Positions 1 through 12,547 of a stretch of DNA of 64,000 bases are shown here, one piece after another (the first letter of the stretch is position 1; every line of letters starts with the position of its first letter). The position numbers and the translations under genes are program-made. The notes under the pieces were generated by a model. That model had not been told where the DNA came from. It searched no databases and was given only the letters and a program-made list of their open reading frames with translations. Location of the stretch: NCBI RefSeq assembly GCF_030867145.1, contig NC_134415.1:17524417-17588416 (forward strand), in the 5' to 3' direction. The stretch comes from Opisthocomus hoazin. Taxonomy: Eukaryota > Chordata > Aves > Opisthocomiformes > Opisthocomidae.

Positions 1-32
1 CTCCACGTTCCCTCTCTTGCCTTGCTCCCCAG

Positions 33-3000
33 GAGCAGCGTGCCCCGTGTGCTTGGCCCCAGCTGGAGAGCAGCCGCAGCCCGACGGGGTTCGTGCCCTG
101 CTCCCTTCCCGAGCTCGAGCAAGGACCGGAGCCGCAGGTGCCAGTGGGAACGGCCGTGTCCCCGCTGGCATCGCCCCTCTTGGATGACCCACTGGGAGTA
201 GAGTGGAGCTGGGGGAAACCCAGCAGCTTGACGCCCTGCGGCGTGGAACCCACTGAGGAGGCTGTCATCTGGGATCCTGCCGAGACCTCCACGCTGCTGC
301 TGCCGCCGCGGGGCCCCGGCGGGCTGGGGGGGACGGTCAACCTCATCCTCAGCATTGGCAAGAAGGGCGAGAAGAAGAAGGTGCAGCCGGCGGGCAGCGG
401 GGAGCAGCCGGGCGAGGAGGCGCTGCGGACGGTATGTGGGGACGGCGGGCGGCTTCGGCAGAACCACGGGTGAGCACCCAGCGATGGGTGAGCACCCAGC
501 ACCCATCCCAGGACTGGCCACCACCGTGCAGCCAGGGCAGCTGCCCGGAGCTGTGCCCCCACACAGACGGGGGGGGCTGTGGGGGCTGTGGGGTAGCCCC
601 TGTGCTGGGACCCCCCCAGGCTATTTGCAAACGAGCTGCTGGGGCTGTGTCCATCTCAGGAGAGGGATCTTTGGCTGTGCCAACGCCGAGCGGTGCCTGA
701 GGGCTGAGGACCAGCTTTAGCCACCCCCCTTTGCCTGCGCTCTCCTGCTGTGGCTCTTTGCCCGCTCTGCTCTCAACTCTCTCTGTGTCTCTCTCTCCCG
801 CCGCTCAGCTCCCCGCCACTAAACCCTCAGGCTGTAAAACCTTTTGGAAGCGTTGCCAGGGGCTTTTAGGAAACACTTGGGGTAGTTTAAAGCGAAAGAG
901 AAAGCCGCCTCGCCAGCCGGTGGAAGAGGTAACGTCCCGAGGCAGGCTGCATGCTGGGCAGAGTGGCTGCATGGCGTGAACCTGCCTGGTACCAACCCGC
1001 CTGGCTGTGCCACCGTGCCCTGCCGGTGGTGGTCCCTTGGGAGAGGGGAAACCCTCCCGGTGCTGTGGGCTCCGGAGTGTGGGTGCTGGGGCATGTGAGG
1101 ATGGGGCTGGGATGGGGCTGGTCACAGTTTAGCCCCCCGGGTAAGTGGGTTTGGAGGCTGCGGGAGGCACTGCCAGCAGACGGCCAGCGGGAGAGCCTCC
1201 CCTCTCCATGGCTGGGGGGCCGCAGCAGCCCCGTGCGCAGCTGACCGAGGGGAGCAAGGCTGGATGGGGCCGTGTGAGGGTGCACGTTTTGGGGGGAGCT
1301 CACTCCAGGTCACATGGCTCGGAACCTCGGGGCTGGCAGCCCGGTACTTTGTTGAGCTTGAGTCCCTTGGTCGCTCCAGGCCCGGCGGTGCACCAGGACC
1401 CCCAAGGGCAGTGGCAGCTGGGAACCCCGCACAGCCAGACTGGGCATCCCAAGGGGAGGGCAGGGGGCCGGGGAGGCCAGAGGGCATCAAGGCTGGGTGA
1501 GGGGCTGCCAGGCTGCTGGGAGGGTGTTGGTAATGGGCACCTTTCAGCCTAAGGGGGACAGGGGGATGCTGCTCCAGCTCCTGCAGGCAAAGCCCTTCGC
1601 TTTTGTCCTTGCTGCTGCCGAAACCCGGGAGAGGAGCTGCGGCTGGGCTGGAGAGGGTGTCTGCGGGGAAGGGGAGGGGAAGGGGCTGCGCTCAGCCCCT
1701 GCCCTTGCATTTGTCTGCCTCTGTCTGCATGCAGGGGTGGCAGGGACAGGCAGCAGTGACTGCGGTCTCCATAGCCACCCAAACGCAGTGGGTTGGAGGG
1801 CAGTGGTGCAGGGGGAACGCCGCATGGAGCAGGCTGCACCGCGCCTGGGGGACTCTGTCATGGGCAGCGGGTCCCCTGCTTGCACCAGGGTGGGAGCAGC
1901 CCTCGTGGGGGCTGGGGGGAAGCCGTGCCTCTCCCAGCTCTGCATGTGCCTCTGGCGAGCGTTTGCGGCTGCCTGCTGCCCCGGCTGCCTGCGTGCCCGG
2001 GCACACCATGGCGCAGGGTGGTGGGAACTCCGGCCGTGGGGGTCACCCCTCTCTCCTTCTCTGTGTCCCCAGGCGGAGGTAGAAGCTGGGAAAACCTCTG
2101 TTGCACAGCGGCCACCCCCTGTCACCCACCGCACTCGGGCACCCGTCAGCGGGACACCGGCCACCTCCCACACCCTGCCCAAGGCCGGGGCCGGCTCTCT
2201 CTTCGGCAGCCTGCAGCGGCGGGAGCGGGCGCGGGCTGAGCAGGCGCGGCTGCAGACGCTGCAGGGCATCATGGGCGCCAGCTCTCTGCAGCCCGCGCCC
2301 GAGGAGCCCCATGGCCCCAGCAGCACGTGGCCGCAGAAGGGCGGCCGGAGGAACGGGGGGCCAGGGCCGGCCGCCGCCGGAGCCCCGCTCGGGGAGCTGC
2401 TGCTCTACGTCAGGAACCCGCTGGCGCGGGACATCGACGACGAGTGCGGGGCGGCCGCCCGGGACCCCCGCCTTGCTGCCCCGAGAGCCACGTGCCCCCG
2501 GCTTTCCCTGGGCTCCGTGCTGAGCCTGGAGCTGCCCCGGGATGCATTGGTCCTGGGGTGCCGCCGAGGGCCGGGGGCACGGCGGGAGGAGGTGGAGGGG
2601 CAGGAGCAGCATCATGGCGGCAGGGTGGAGCAGTGGCAGCCTGCGGGCACGCGTGGAGCTGGGTGGCAAGAGGAGCGGGGTGCGGATGGGCACAACCCCC
2701 AGCGGCCCGGCGAGGGGCTGGGGATGTCCCCCAAGAGCGAGCGAGGAACGTGGTTCGAGGAGGTGAGCTTCAACCCCAGCTACAGCTGGCAAAGGGCACG
2801 CCGCGCCGGGGAGGAGCGCTGGAGCCCACGGCACCCCGGCAGCACCGGCGAAGACCTGGACTGCGCGTCGAGCCGGCCGTCCCGCACGGACACGCTGGGC
2901 CAGGACAGTGGCCCCGGTGCCACATGGGCTGGGCACGGCGAAGCTGCTGGGCTGGAGCTCCGACCATCCCCCGCCGGCACCCCGGGCAGGGCAGGAGCTG

Positions 3001-6000
3001 CGCCCACCACTGCCCGCACGCAGCGGCCAGCTGGCAGTGACCAGCCCGGGGGGTCCCCGGCTTCCCCCGCTGCCCACACCCAGCTCTCTGTCTTCGAGTG
3101 GGCGCTGGGGTCCCCGCAGCCGCCCAGCCCCACGTTGGGCACCGGGGAGGTTTGCCACCCTGCCCGTGGGCAGTTTGAGGAAGAGGAAGAGGAGCTGCAG
3201 GCCATCTGGGATGGGGCAGGTGAGCGGCGGGCACCGAGCCCGCGGGCAGGCAGCCTGCCCAGCCCCGACACCGCTGCCGGCAGGCCCCTCATCGTCTCTG
3301 CAGCCAACAATGTGGTGGTGGCCAAGTTCACCCTTCCCGCCGCCGCCCGGCTCCTCTGCAGCCCGGCAGGAGAGAAGAGCCCCGGTGCCGGGCACAGTGG
3401 CAGCCCCAGCAGGCACGGGGCATCCCCCCGTGCGGAGGAGCTGGTGTCCACAGCCCCCTCGGATGGCCCAGGCACCGGGGATCGGCAGGGGCACGGGGAA
3501 GAGGAGAGAGACACCAGCAAGGTGAGAACTGTGGGCCGGGGGCTCTCCCTCAGGGCCAGGCAGGGGGTCGGGGAATGCCCCAGGCAGCAGCTGGGTTGCA
3601 CGCTCTGTCTGAACATGAGGAAGAACTTCTTCCCTCTGAGGGTGACGGAGCACTGGAACAGGCTGCCCAAGGAGGCTGTGGAGTCTCCTTCTCTGGACAT
3701 ATTCAAGACCCGCCCGGACAAGGTCCTGTGCAGCCTGCTGTAGGTGACCCTGCTTCGGCAGGAGGGTTGGACTAGATGACCCACAGAGGTCCCTTCCAAC
3801 CCCGAACATTCTGTGATGCTGTGAAACGTGACTGGTGTTTGGGGTCTCCCCAGCTCGGGTGGTCCCTTTGATCCAGCTGCACTGCCCGGCCGGAGAACGG
3901 TTCCTGCTGTCCCACTCCCACCTCGGTGATGGCTGCAGGGCTGGGTCAGACGGACCCTGTGCGCCCGGGGGCTGAGCTGGCACCGCCGGTCCCAGCACGG
4001 CTTCGCTCACCCTTGTCCCCTTGCAGGGCCCCCCCGGTAAATCGGAGTTCCAGATGATGGAGGGGACGCTGGAGAGGAAGCACGTGCTGCAGGCAGGAGG
4101 CAGGAAGGTACGGGCACGGCTGCGGGGCTGGGATGCTGGGATGCAGCAGCAGGGGGACCCAGGTTTCGGGGTGGTAGCAAAGCCAGGGATGCTCCCGGCG
4201 CTACCATGGCAGTGCTGCTGGGAGGAAAGAGCCCACCGGGGCCGGGGGCCATTTTGAGCGGCAGGGGACCGCTTGCCTTCTCCCAGACCCACTGGCGTCA
4301 CAGCTGTCCCCTGCTGCGTCCCGCAGGCCAACTGCCGCGCCTGGGGCCTCTTCCACGCCGTGCTGATGAGGCAGACGCTGTGCTTCTACCAGGACCGCAG
4401 GGACAGCCTGAAGGTGGGCTGGGGGACAGCGGGCGGGCGCCGGAGCAAGGGGGCTGGCAGCAGGGGGGTCCCTCCCTGCGCCTGCCGACCCCGCTGTCGC
4501 CCTTGCTGTTCCCCGCGCCGCAGAGCTCCGTGGTGGCCCTTCCGCTGAACCTCGCCGGGGCTGCCTGCGCCCCCGACGCCGAGTACACCAAGAAGACCAA
4601 CTGCTTCAGGCTACAGTGAGTCGCCCCCACCCAGGGCAGCTGGGGTCTCACGGCCGCAGCCCACCCCTCACCGAGGTGGAAGGGGCTTTGCGCTGCTGGG
4701 ACGGACGCGCACCGACACCCCCAGCCGGGGCCAGCTCAGTCTGGTGCCCGGATGAGGATTTCCTCCTTGCTCTCTCACCCGCTTCCCTGCTTTCCCAGGC
4801 TGGCGGGGGGCTGTGGAGTCCACACCCCACATCTGTCTGGCTGCTGACTTCTTCTCCCCCCGACAGGCTGCGGGATGGCTCCGAGTACCTCCTGAGGGCC
4901 CCCTCCCAACCCCTCATGAATGAATGGGTCTGCAAGCTGCAGCAAAACTCAGGTGGGCAGCCCTTGCTGGTGGAGCAGGGGCCTGGGTATGTTCAGCTAC
5001 CACGGGCACGCAGCCCCCGCTGAGCCCTCTGATACACAGGGGGTCTCAGAAGAGAAGTAGCACGGCGTCTCTCTGATTTATGCATCCTCCCAACCTGCCC
5101 CAGGAATGGCAGTTCTCCGCCAGGCAGGATCTGGAGGCTTTGTTTTCACACCACATACACAGTTATAAATCAGGAATAGCACGACTGACGTCAGTGGAGC
5201 CTCAGTAGCAAAAAAAATCTGTGTCAGGAAAATTATAATTGTGCCTCGGTCTTCCTCCATCTCCTCTGCGGGGTCTGGAAACCCCTCGCCTGCCCTCCAG
5301 GCAAGGAGATCTGCGATACTGAGGTCTTCCCACCCCTGTACCCATACCCGAGGGGGCTCAGGCCCCACCATGAAATCCTAGGCTGGCTGGCAGGACCAAG
5401 AGCAGGCGCTACAGCAGGAGGGGTCGGAGGGACCAGCCCTGCAGCACGGGCGTGCAGGCGGCTCGGCCGGCCGGAGCGGGAGCTGGCTCCAAGGGACGGT
5501 CCTGGGCGCTGCCAGCACCCCGACGGTTGTTTGCTGTGCCCCCAGGTTTCCCCGAAGTGGATTACTTCCAGGCAGCAGCACAGCGTGTCGAGGGCACCGG
5601 CAGTGCTGGGGGGTGAGTAGCCAGGAGCCGGCCGGCCAGCCAGCTCTCGTAGCACCTCTCTCCCATGGTTGCCGGTCTGGTTTGCTAAATCTCTGCTGCT
5701 TTCCAGTTTCAGCAAGGTCCCCAGCCCCGGGAGCTCCCATCTCCAGGGACATCATCAGGTCACGACGGCCAAGAGCCAGGAGATCGTGGTGCTACCCCGC
5801 TCCAATGCCCAGCTGCAGCGGCCTCTGGGCAGCCAGGATGGCCCGGCCGATGGGGCTGGGGCAGCAGCAGGTGACTCTTCTCCCTGGCTGGGCTCCTGCT
5901 GTCCCCCGACTCCTCTCCACGGCCCAGAGAGGTGCAAGGGAGCTGACTGGGGGAAGCTGGAGGCTGTTGGTCAGTCTGGAACTCGGTGGGGTCTGGGCCA

Positions 6001-6683
6001 GGAGTGCCAGGGCCCTTACCCAGCAGTGGGGTTGGGGGAAGGACCAGTTACCTCCCTTCACTGCCTGGGGTAACCGCGTGTTGCCGTGTCCTCTCTGGGG
6101 ACTGACACAGGGATGTCCTGTGGTGGCCTCGCCTTGTGACACATCTCCATTCTGCTTCAGAGGGTGCTCATGGGGCCGGGCACAGGGAGCAGCAGTGGTC
6201 ATCCAGGGCATCCCCTGGGCTGTGGGACGACAGCTGCCATGAAGACGACTACGGGCTGGTGGCCAACAAGAGGAGGTCCTACTCCTTCACCTCAGGTATG
6301 CCCTGGTTTCCCTGTCGCTGCCAGGAGGTGGCACCGCTGCCGCTGTTCCCACACCCCTGGGCTGCAGCACCCACTCGGGGAGGGCTCTTGGGGGCCGGCA
6401 GCGCCCGCTGGCACCCTGCCCTCCCCGCTGAGTGCTCCCTCTCGCAGCCACCTACCAGAAGATCACCCCGGTGGCCGTGCCCAAGGAGCCGGTGGAGGCT
6501 GGGAGCAGCTACTCGGTCACGCTGTACATCGGGGAGCAAGCGGCAGCCGCGCCCCGGGCACGCTGCCACTCCTTCGTCGCCCGGCCAGGGACCCCGCGGG
6601 ACATGCTGGGGGAGAAGACCCCTGGCCCCCCTCGCCCGAAGAACAAATCAGTCTTCAAGAAGTTCTTTGGGAAGAAAGAGTGA
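33..6683 (+). CDS. Beta-spectrin-family protein, C-terminal part with PH domain (5' end outside window)
   Basis: Beta spectrins build the submembrane cytoskeleton, and their C-terminal PH domain binds phosphoinositides. Eleven exons join in one 972-codon frame (971 residues plus stop): 33-431, 809-928, 2073-3521, 4027-4107, 4327-4413, 4524-4615, 4867-4952, 5546-5612, 5707-5870, 6161-6295, 6448-6683. All junctions are AG/GT and in phase. The PH domain falls about residues 667-771, in exons 4-7. It opens MEGTLERKH and carries a CFYQD strand, a TKKTNCFRLQLRDGSEYLL core and a closing helix NEWVCKLQQ. This is the beta-spectrin PH pattern (MEGxLxRKHE, FYKD, KKKHVFKLRLxDGxEYL). The tail ends SVFKKFFGKKE, like the basic ends of other beta spectrins. 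Exon 3 is one 483-codon, Pro/Gly/Ser-rich linker with an acidic patch (FEEEEEELQ). No spectrin repeat or actin-binding domain is visible; they would lie upstream. I cannot decide between SPTBN5, SPTBN4 and a divergent paralogue. No beta-spectrin gene is known to me next to SLC29A1 in mammals. Confidence 0.72.
3604..3826 (+). mobile_element. CR1 LINE 3' fragment in intron 3 of the spectrin-like gene
   Basis: The piece runs through the CR1 3' module: 'aggaagaacttcttccct', 'tggaacaggctgcccaagga', 'gttggactagatgaccca', and ends in the short tail 'attctgtgatgctgtg'. These are hallmarks of the 3' end of avian CR1 retrotransposons, here in + orientation and truncated at the 5' end. The preceding exon's open frame runs on into it, which is coincidental; the donor at 3522 ends the exon. 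Confidence 0.9.
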
Positions 6684-7020
6684 GCCCCAGCAGAGGGGCA
6701 AAAAAGCCCCAGCTTGCCCTTCAGCCCTGCTCTCGGGTGCTGTCCTGGCACGGTCTCCGCTCCCAGCACCGGCTCACCGCTCGCCGTCTCCCCGGGGAGA
6801 GAGGCTGCGCCGAGGGGCTCCGCTCCAGCCGGCCCCGGGGCTGCCCTACGCCCCAGCCACCGCGGCCCCCAGGCTCTGCCCAGCACCGGGCACCCTTCCT
6901 GCCCACCCGCTGGGTGCTCTCCCTGGGTGCCGCCGGGTCCCCAGGCATCCTGCCGGCACGCAGCGCAGCCCAGGGCGGGTGGGAGCGTGTGGATGTTTTT
7001 ATTAAAAAACAAACAGTCAC
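6684..7020 (+). other. 3' UTR and poly(A) signal of the beta-spectrin-like gene
   Basis: The stretch after the TGA at 6681-6683 has no further coding signal. It contains ATTAAA at 7001-7006 directly after a T-run, a plausible cleavage signal giving a 3' UTR of about 340 nt. The transcript end itself is inferred. Confidence 0.55.
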
Positions 7021-9795
7021 TGAGCCTGGAGGCTTCTCGCTCCAGCAGCACCCGCCGGTGCAGGAGGAGAGGGGCTCTGCCAGCTGCTCCCTGCTTAGGG
7101 GTGGGGGGAGCTTCAGATGAGAGGGGCTCCCGCAGCAGAATTTGGTCCTACTTGGGGAGAAGCCTGAAGAGTCTGGTGCCTCTCACAAGGATGCTTTGTC
7201 CCATGGTTCCTCTTGGTTCCTCTGCCTGCGCCCAACCCAGCTGATGCCGTAGGGCACACGGGTCTCTTTTTCCCTGCTGCAGGAGCTGGCTGGGGAAGCC
7301 ACTGCCTGGAGAGCCAGTCCTCCTGCCGGGGCAGCCCTGCCAAGCCTGCCCAGCCTTCCTCTCTTGCAGGATGGCCGCTGGCCCAGGTCGTGGCAGGAGG
7401 ATGCTGCGGGCTGTGGAGGGGGCCAGGGGCGCACGGCCAGACCCCCCCGGGGGCTTCCTGCATCCCAGGTATTTTGCAATAACTTCACCAGGCTACGCCG
7501 GCTTCAGCTGCCCCGGTTCCTGCTGGCGCTGGGAAGGGGGAAGAGGAGCTGGCCCAGCCTGCCCTGAGCCTGCGCCGGCCCAGGGGCAGAAGGAGAAGTT
7601 TCCAGGGCCACGGGTGGCAGGGCCTCTCCCCGGCAGGCTGCGAGGCTCGGCCGCGCGCACCCCTCGCCTCCTCGTACGCATCGTGGGGCTGAAAATAGAA
7701 GCGCTGGCTGCAGCCCAGCTCTGCAGCAAGGGCGGGGAGAGGAGAGACGTGGGCAGCGGGCTGTCCCCCCCGCCGCGGTGTCCCACCAGGCTGGGGACCA
7801 GCAGCAAGGCGGAGGTGGGCGCACCAGCGTCGCCCGCAGAGGGGCCTCCTGGTGAGGAGTGGGGGGCGATGCTGGCGAGGGGTGCTGCTGCGGGAGTGGG
7901 GGGGGGTGCGCTCTCTGTGCTCCCCCCGCGCCTCCCCCCCTCCGCTCGGCTCCGTCGCTCTTGGCTCCGGCACCTGTTTTCTTCCGGCACCGAAGCTCGG
8001 CCGCCTGCGCTGCCTTAATGGGAAGAGGCGAGAGGGCAGCTGGGGCCGGGGGCTGCCCTGGGAGGGGGCCAGCCCGGCCGGCGCGGGGAGGAGGCCGAGG
8101 CACGGCGCTCGTGGCTCCAGCCACGCATGCCAGGAGAGCGGCCGGTGGGCAGGCGCCAGTTCATTCCTGAGCAGCCGAGGGGCCGGCGGAGGGGGCAGCG
8201 GGTGCTGAGGGCCCCCCCCGCCGTCCCGACGCAGACCCAGGGTGGGGTGGGGGCTCGGCGAGCGTCGCGCCACGGCCCGGGGCCAGCGCAGCGGCGTGGG
8301 GTGACATGTGCCGCCGGAGAGGTGCCCCCATCGCAGGGGCGACGCTGGCACCCTCAGCCCCCCTTGCGCGGGCTGCGTCGCCCCCCCGCCCGCAGCCTCC
8401 CCGCTCTGCATCCCCGCGCTGGCGCTCGGCCCCGCTGCGATCCGCCGACGAATCCCGCTCGCAGCTCCCATGGCAGAAGCCACGTCCGTCCCGTCCCCCC
8501 CCCCGATAATCCGCCCGTGCGTGCAGCTTCCACCTGCTGAGCCAGCGGGAGCCATGCTCGGCCGGCCCCGGCCAGCGCCACGGCTCTGAAACCCGCTCCG
8601 GCGGCCGGGCCCACGGGCGGAGGGGGCTCTGCACCCCAGCCCCGCCGCTGCAGGAGACCCCGGCCCCGCTTGGCAGCGGGCAGCCAGGAGGCTGCGGGCA
8701 GCATCGGCGGGCACCAGGAGAGCCCAGCGCTCGAGGTAAGGGCTGGGTGCGGGCAGGGGGGGGAGAGGGGCAAGCGCTGGCCCTGCTGTGCCTTCTTCCC
8801 CTGCGTACCGGGGAGGGGGTCTGGCTCCCAGCCCCCCCCCAAGCCAAGGGTTTGTCCCCCTTTTTGGCTGCAGAGCAGTCCTGCTGCAAGGTCACCCCGC
8901 AGCTGGGGGCTTGCCCTGAGTTCCCAGAGCCATCACCCGCTGTCTGACACCCCCACCCCGCGGGGACAGGGGTCTGGGAACCCAAAGAGGACCTGGAGCT
9001 TTCCGGTCCCACGGCTGCGAGGAGGGTTTGGAGCCTGGCCCCACTGCGGGGGGAAGTTAAAAAGGGGGAGCAGCGGTGGTGGGGCTGGCTGCCGGCAACC
9101 TGCCCTCCTTGCCCGGGCAAGCTCGCAGCACGGCAATGCCCCCCTCTCGTGGGGCAGGGTCCCCTTGGGGCAGGGTCCCCAGGAGGGCACCGGGGCAGGA
9201 GGGCCGGCACTGGGAAAAGCCAGAGCACGAGGCATTCCCGCACCAGCGCCACGGCAGCGGTGTGACCCCTCGCAGCACCCCTCTCGCAGATGTGACTGCC
9301 GCAGCTGGGGGACCCCTCGGCAGGGTGGGGTGCGAGGCAGGGCTAGGCAGGAGCGGGAGCACCGGGGTGGTCCCTGGGCTGGGGCTGAGGGCTGTCCCGC
9401 ACCCGTCTGCGCTGTGCTCTTGAGGCGGCAGGCAGCGTGCTGGGACCTGGCGAGCCCCGGGCAGGCACGGCTGGCAGCCCTCTGCCCGGACGGTGCGGGA
9501 CCCTGCCTTGTCACGGCAGCAGCGCGGGAAGGGGCCTGCCGGCACCGCAAAAAAGCATGTAAGCAAGAGTGGCTGTGTCCTGGGCCACCCGGGCCCGGGT
9601 GGGAGCTCCCTGCACTGCATCCCATGGGCTGGGAGGCACTGGCCGTGGGTTGGAGACTGCTGCTGCGGGCTGTAAACAGGGCGCAGGGTTAAGGGCCAGT
9701 GCCTGCTGCCACGGGGGTGGGTGGGCACTGGGGCAGACAAGCAATAGTTGAGCCATCATTACCATTCAGCTTTATATCTGTGAGCATGTGATCTG
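7021..9795. other. Intergenic, GC-rich; CpG-dense patch at about 8180-8740
   Basis: No exon with family resemblance is seen. The patch 8180-8740 is rich in CpG and ends in a good splice donor (cgctcgag/gtaagg, GT at 8736) on the + strand, so it could be an unannotated first exon and promoter. A 17-bp unit containing 'ggggcagggtcccc' is repeated near 9153-9182. Long open frames here are a by-product of high GC. Confidence 0.4.
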
Positions 9796-10141
9796 ACCTT
9801 AGAGCAGCCTTCCAGTACCTGAAGGGGCCTGCAGGAAGGATGGAGAGGGGCTTTTCACAAGGGTGTGTAGTGATAGGACAAGGGGGAATGGCTGTAAACT
9901 AAAAGAGGGCAGATTCAGATTAGATATTAGGAAGAAATTCTTCACCAGGAGGGTGATGACACCCTGGCACAGGTTGCCCAGAGAAGCTGTGGCTGCCCCC
10001 TCCCTGGCAGTGTTCAAGGCCAGGTTGGATGGAGCTCGGAGCAACCTGGGCTGGTGGAAGGTGTCCCTGCTCATGGCAGGGGGGTTGGAACCAGATGATC
10101 TTCAAGGTCCCTTCCAATCCTGCCATTCTATGAGTCTATGA
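9796..10141 (+). mobile_element. CR1 LINE 3' fragment
   Basis: It contains the recognisable CR1 order: 'cagccttccagtacctgaag', 'cttcaccaggagggtgatga', 'ggcacaggttgcccagagaa', 'ttggaaccagatgatcttca', and the tail 'attctatgagtctatga'. It is 5' truncated, + orientation, and better preserved than the other copies in the window. Confidence 0.95.
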
Positions 10142-10782
10142 CCCCGGTGGCAGCGGTGGTGGAAGCGCACTGGGAAGCCCTGGCACCCATCCCGTGGCAG
10201 GGCAGGGCAGGGCAGCCAGGGTTGGGGTGCTGGGGGGTGGCAGGCTGTCTGATGGGTGCTTTGACCCCTGCCTGTGTGGGGTGCTGCTGCCTGCCAGCCC
10301 CTCCCAGGACCCCCAACGGGGCTGGGGACCTGTTCTGGGAGACACAGCCAGCGCCAGGACAGCACGGTGGAGCTGCAAACACGCCCTCCACCCCCCCAGC
10401 ACTGGCCAGCTGGGTACAGCGTTTGGCTGGCCTGCACATGCGGATGCCACTCCAAGACTGGCACAGCCACCTCTTACTGTCACCTCCTTGGGTCAGTCCC
10501 AGCCTTTCCCGAGCGCCGGCTGTCTCCCTGTCCCACTAGTCCCACAAGTTCCCCCACCGCCGTGCCAGCCCTCCCTGCTCCTGCAGGCCCTGGGGCTGTG
10601 CCACCCCTCGCCTCCGTGCTGGGGTTTCTTCTGTGGCCCCTTCCACCGCTCACAGGCTTTTTGTCCCAGTGGCCAGGCACTGTCCCATGACCCTTTCTAT
10701 TTGTAGGCTGACCGCTGGGACCCTGCTCTCTGCCCTTGCACCGTTCCCCATCCAGCTCCTTCCTCCCCAGGCGCCGTGCCCC
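10142..10782. other. Intergenic stretch with no recognisable gene
   Basis: Between two CR1 pieces. I see GC-rich unique sequence without convincing splice signals, RNA genes or protein similarity. Confidence 0.4.
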
Positions 10783-10882
10783 ACAGAATCACAGAATGTT
10801 CGGGGTTGGAAGGGACCTCTGTGGGTCATCTAGTCCAACCCCCCTGCCGAAGCAGGGTCACCTACAGCAGGCTGCACAGGAC
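10783..10882 (-). mobile_element. CR1 LINE 3' terminal fragment, inverted
   Basis: Starts 'cacagaatcacagaatgttc' and reads through 'gtgggtcatctagtccaacc' to 'gcaggctgcacagga', the reverse complement of the CR1 3' end. Only about 100 bp remain. It matches the subfamily of the 3604-3826 piece (shared 'gggtcacctacagcaggctg' in reverse). Confidence 0.9.
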
Positions 10883-12129
10883 CGCATCCAGCTGCCCTCA
10901 GCGTGATTTGGCCCAGGGCGGAGGTCCCGGCTGCCCCCGGGGCCTGAGGCTCAGCCCTGGGTTTGTTTGCGGGGGCCTGACCCCACGAGCAGGGGAGAGG
11001 GACATGAAAGTACAGGCAGTGCAGGGCTCATGGCAGGGCCCTCATCCCTGCACCCCATGGTGCCTCTCAGGGTACCACTCTGCTGCCTGGTAAAGGTCTC
11101 ACACAAGAGGTGTACAAGAGGGTCCCCCACCATGGCTCGCTGTGCCTGTCCCCTCCCGGGGAGGGAGCAGGCACTGCAGGGGCTGCGATGGGTGGGGAAA
11201 GGTAGGGAGCAGGGGAAAATGGCACGGCCGGGTGGTAGGAGATGGCAAACATGGTCTGTCGTGGTGCCCAGGCCCATGTAGGAAAGATGATGGAGGACGC
11301 GGTAGAGGAGCACGGCCACGTGCTGCTGCTGGCCGCCCGCGCCGCGCCGGCTGTCTTGCACACAGACATACAGGGAGCCCCTACTCCCAGCCAGGAGCAG
11401 CCTGAAGGCGAGCTGGGCGGCACTGGGAGCAGCGGGACGGGGGATGCGGGCAGCAGCGGCGGAGCAGCCTGTCCTGCATCGGAGCGGGCAGCCCCGACCT
11501 GAGCTGCCGGCAGCAACGAGCCGCTCCTGGGCTTACCGGGCAGCCAAGCGTTCGTGGAGCTCTTCCGCTTCTTGAGCAGCAATCTGCCGGGCTGTTTGCA
11601 GGGATCCCGGCTCCTCCACAGCTGCAGCTACAAAGCGGGGCCAGCAGCAGCACAGCAGCAGCACTGCTGGGCGCTGCACGGCAGCTCGGCCCCGCTGCCA
11701 AGCTTCCCAGCTCCGCCGTCCCCGGACGAGGCACTGGCGAACGAGCCAGGTGAGGTTCCTCCACCCACCCGCGCCCACTGGAGATGGCATGTCCTGCGAG
11801 GAGAGTGGAGAAGGCAGGGAGTAGGTGATGCCTGCAGCTCCTCCTCAGAAGGGGGGGGTCTTCGTGGGAAGCCAGCCACCGCTGTTCTCAGGGCTGGCAG
11901 TCCTGTTCTGCCTGGCCAGGAAGGAGATTTACTGGGTCTGGGTCACGGTGTTAGCAGAGCAGGGTGCGTTTCCCCAGAGACAGTCTGTGAGTCCCGGCTG
12001 GCTGAGGACGGACGTGTGGAGCGAGCCTCAGGCCACCAGCCCTGGGCTGGCAGCGCCAGGAGCCCCTCTCGTCCCCGAGGCGCTCGGCAGGGACGCTCCT
12101 GGCTGCCTCGCGGCCCAGGGCAGCGGGGA
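10883..12129. other. Intergenic stretch; weak minus-strand exon-like pair only
   Basis: Around 11.35-11.79 kb the minus strand has an open segment (11790-11533) ending at a GT donor, then an open segment from about 11499 with a plausible acceptor and a stop. The translation is Arg/Cys/Leu-rich and matches no family I recognise. I treat it as unproven; see the rejected list. Confidence 0.25.
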
Positions 12130-12297
12130 GAATCACAGAACCACAGAATGTTCGGGGCTGGAAGGGGCCTCTGTGGGTCATCCAGTCCAACCCCCTGCTG
12201 AAGCAGGGTCACCTACAGCAGGCTGCACAGGACTGCGTCCAGGCGGGTCTTGAATATCTCCAGAGAAGGAGACTCCACAGCCTCCCTGGGCAACTGT
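12130..12297 (-). mobile_element. CR1 LINE 3' fragment, inverted
   Basis: The piece holds 'cacagaatgttcggggctgg', 'ccagtccaaccccctgctga', 'gcaggctgcacaggactgcg' and 'gagactccacagcctccctg', the reverse complement of the CR1 3' module. Same subfamily as the copies at 3604 and 10783. Confidence 0.93.
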
Positions 12298-12547
12298 CCT
12301 TGTCCTTCTGCACGGCGTTACCCCCAGGCAGACGCTGCCCTGCTGCTTTCCACCACCTTCATGCCGAGAGCTGGGGCACAGCAGGCGCGACGAGCCCTCG
12401 GACTCGCTGCCCGCCCTTCAGGGTGCCTGGTCCCTTCCCCCCCGAAGCCGACGGGCCGGCGCAGCCCTTCCCCGCGGGCTCCCCGGTCGCGGGAGGGGGC
12501 CCACAGCCGCCGGCCGCCCACCCGGGGGCCGCCGCGCCCCGCGCCCG

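Noticed and set aside
2043-4331. Minus-strand open frame of about 760 codons
   Set aside because: It is the antisense of the spectrin-like exon 3 and PH exons plus a CR1 piece. The + strand model explains the splice sites and PH domain.
11381-11790. Minus-strand pair of open segments (11790-11533 and about 11499-11381) with a donor and a possible acceptor
   Set aside because: The joined peptide is Arg/Cys/Leu-rich with no family match, lacks a convincing start context, and lies in GC-rich DNA where such frames are common. I also compared it with myomixer (MYMX) and the AxLyCxL motif does not fit.
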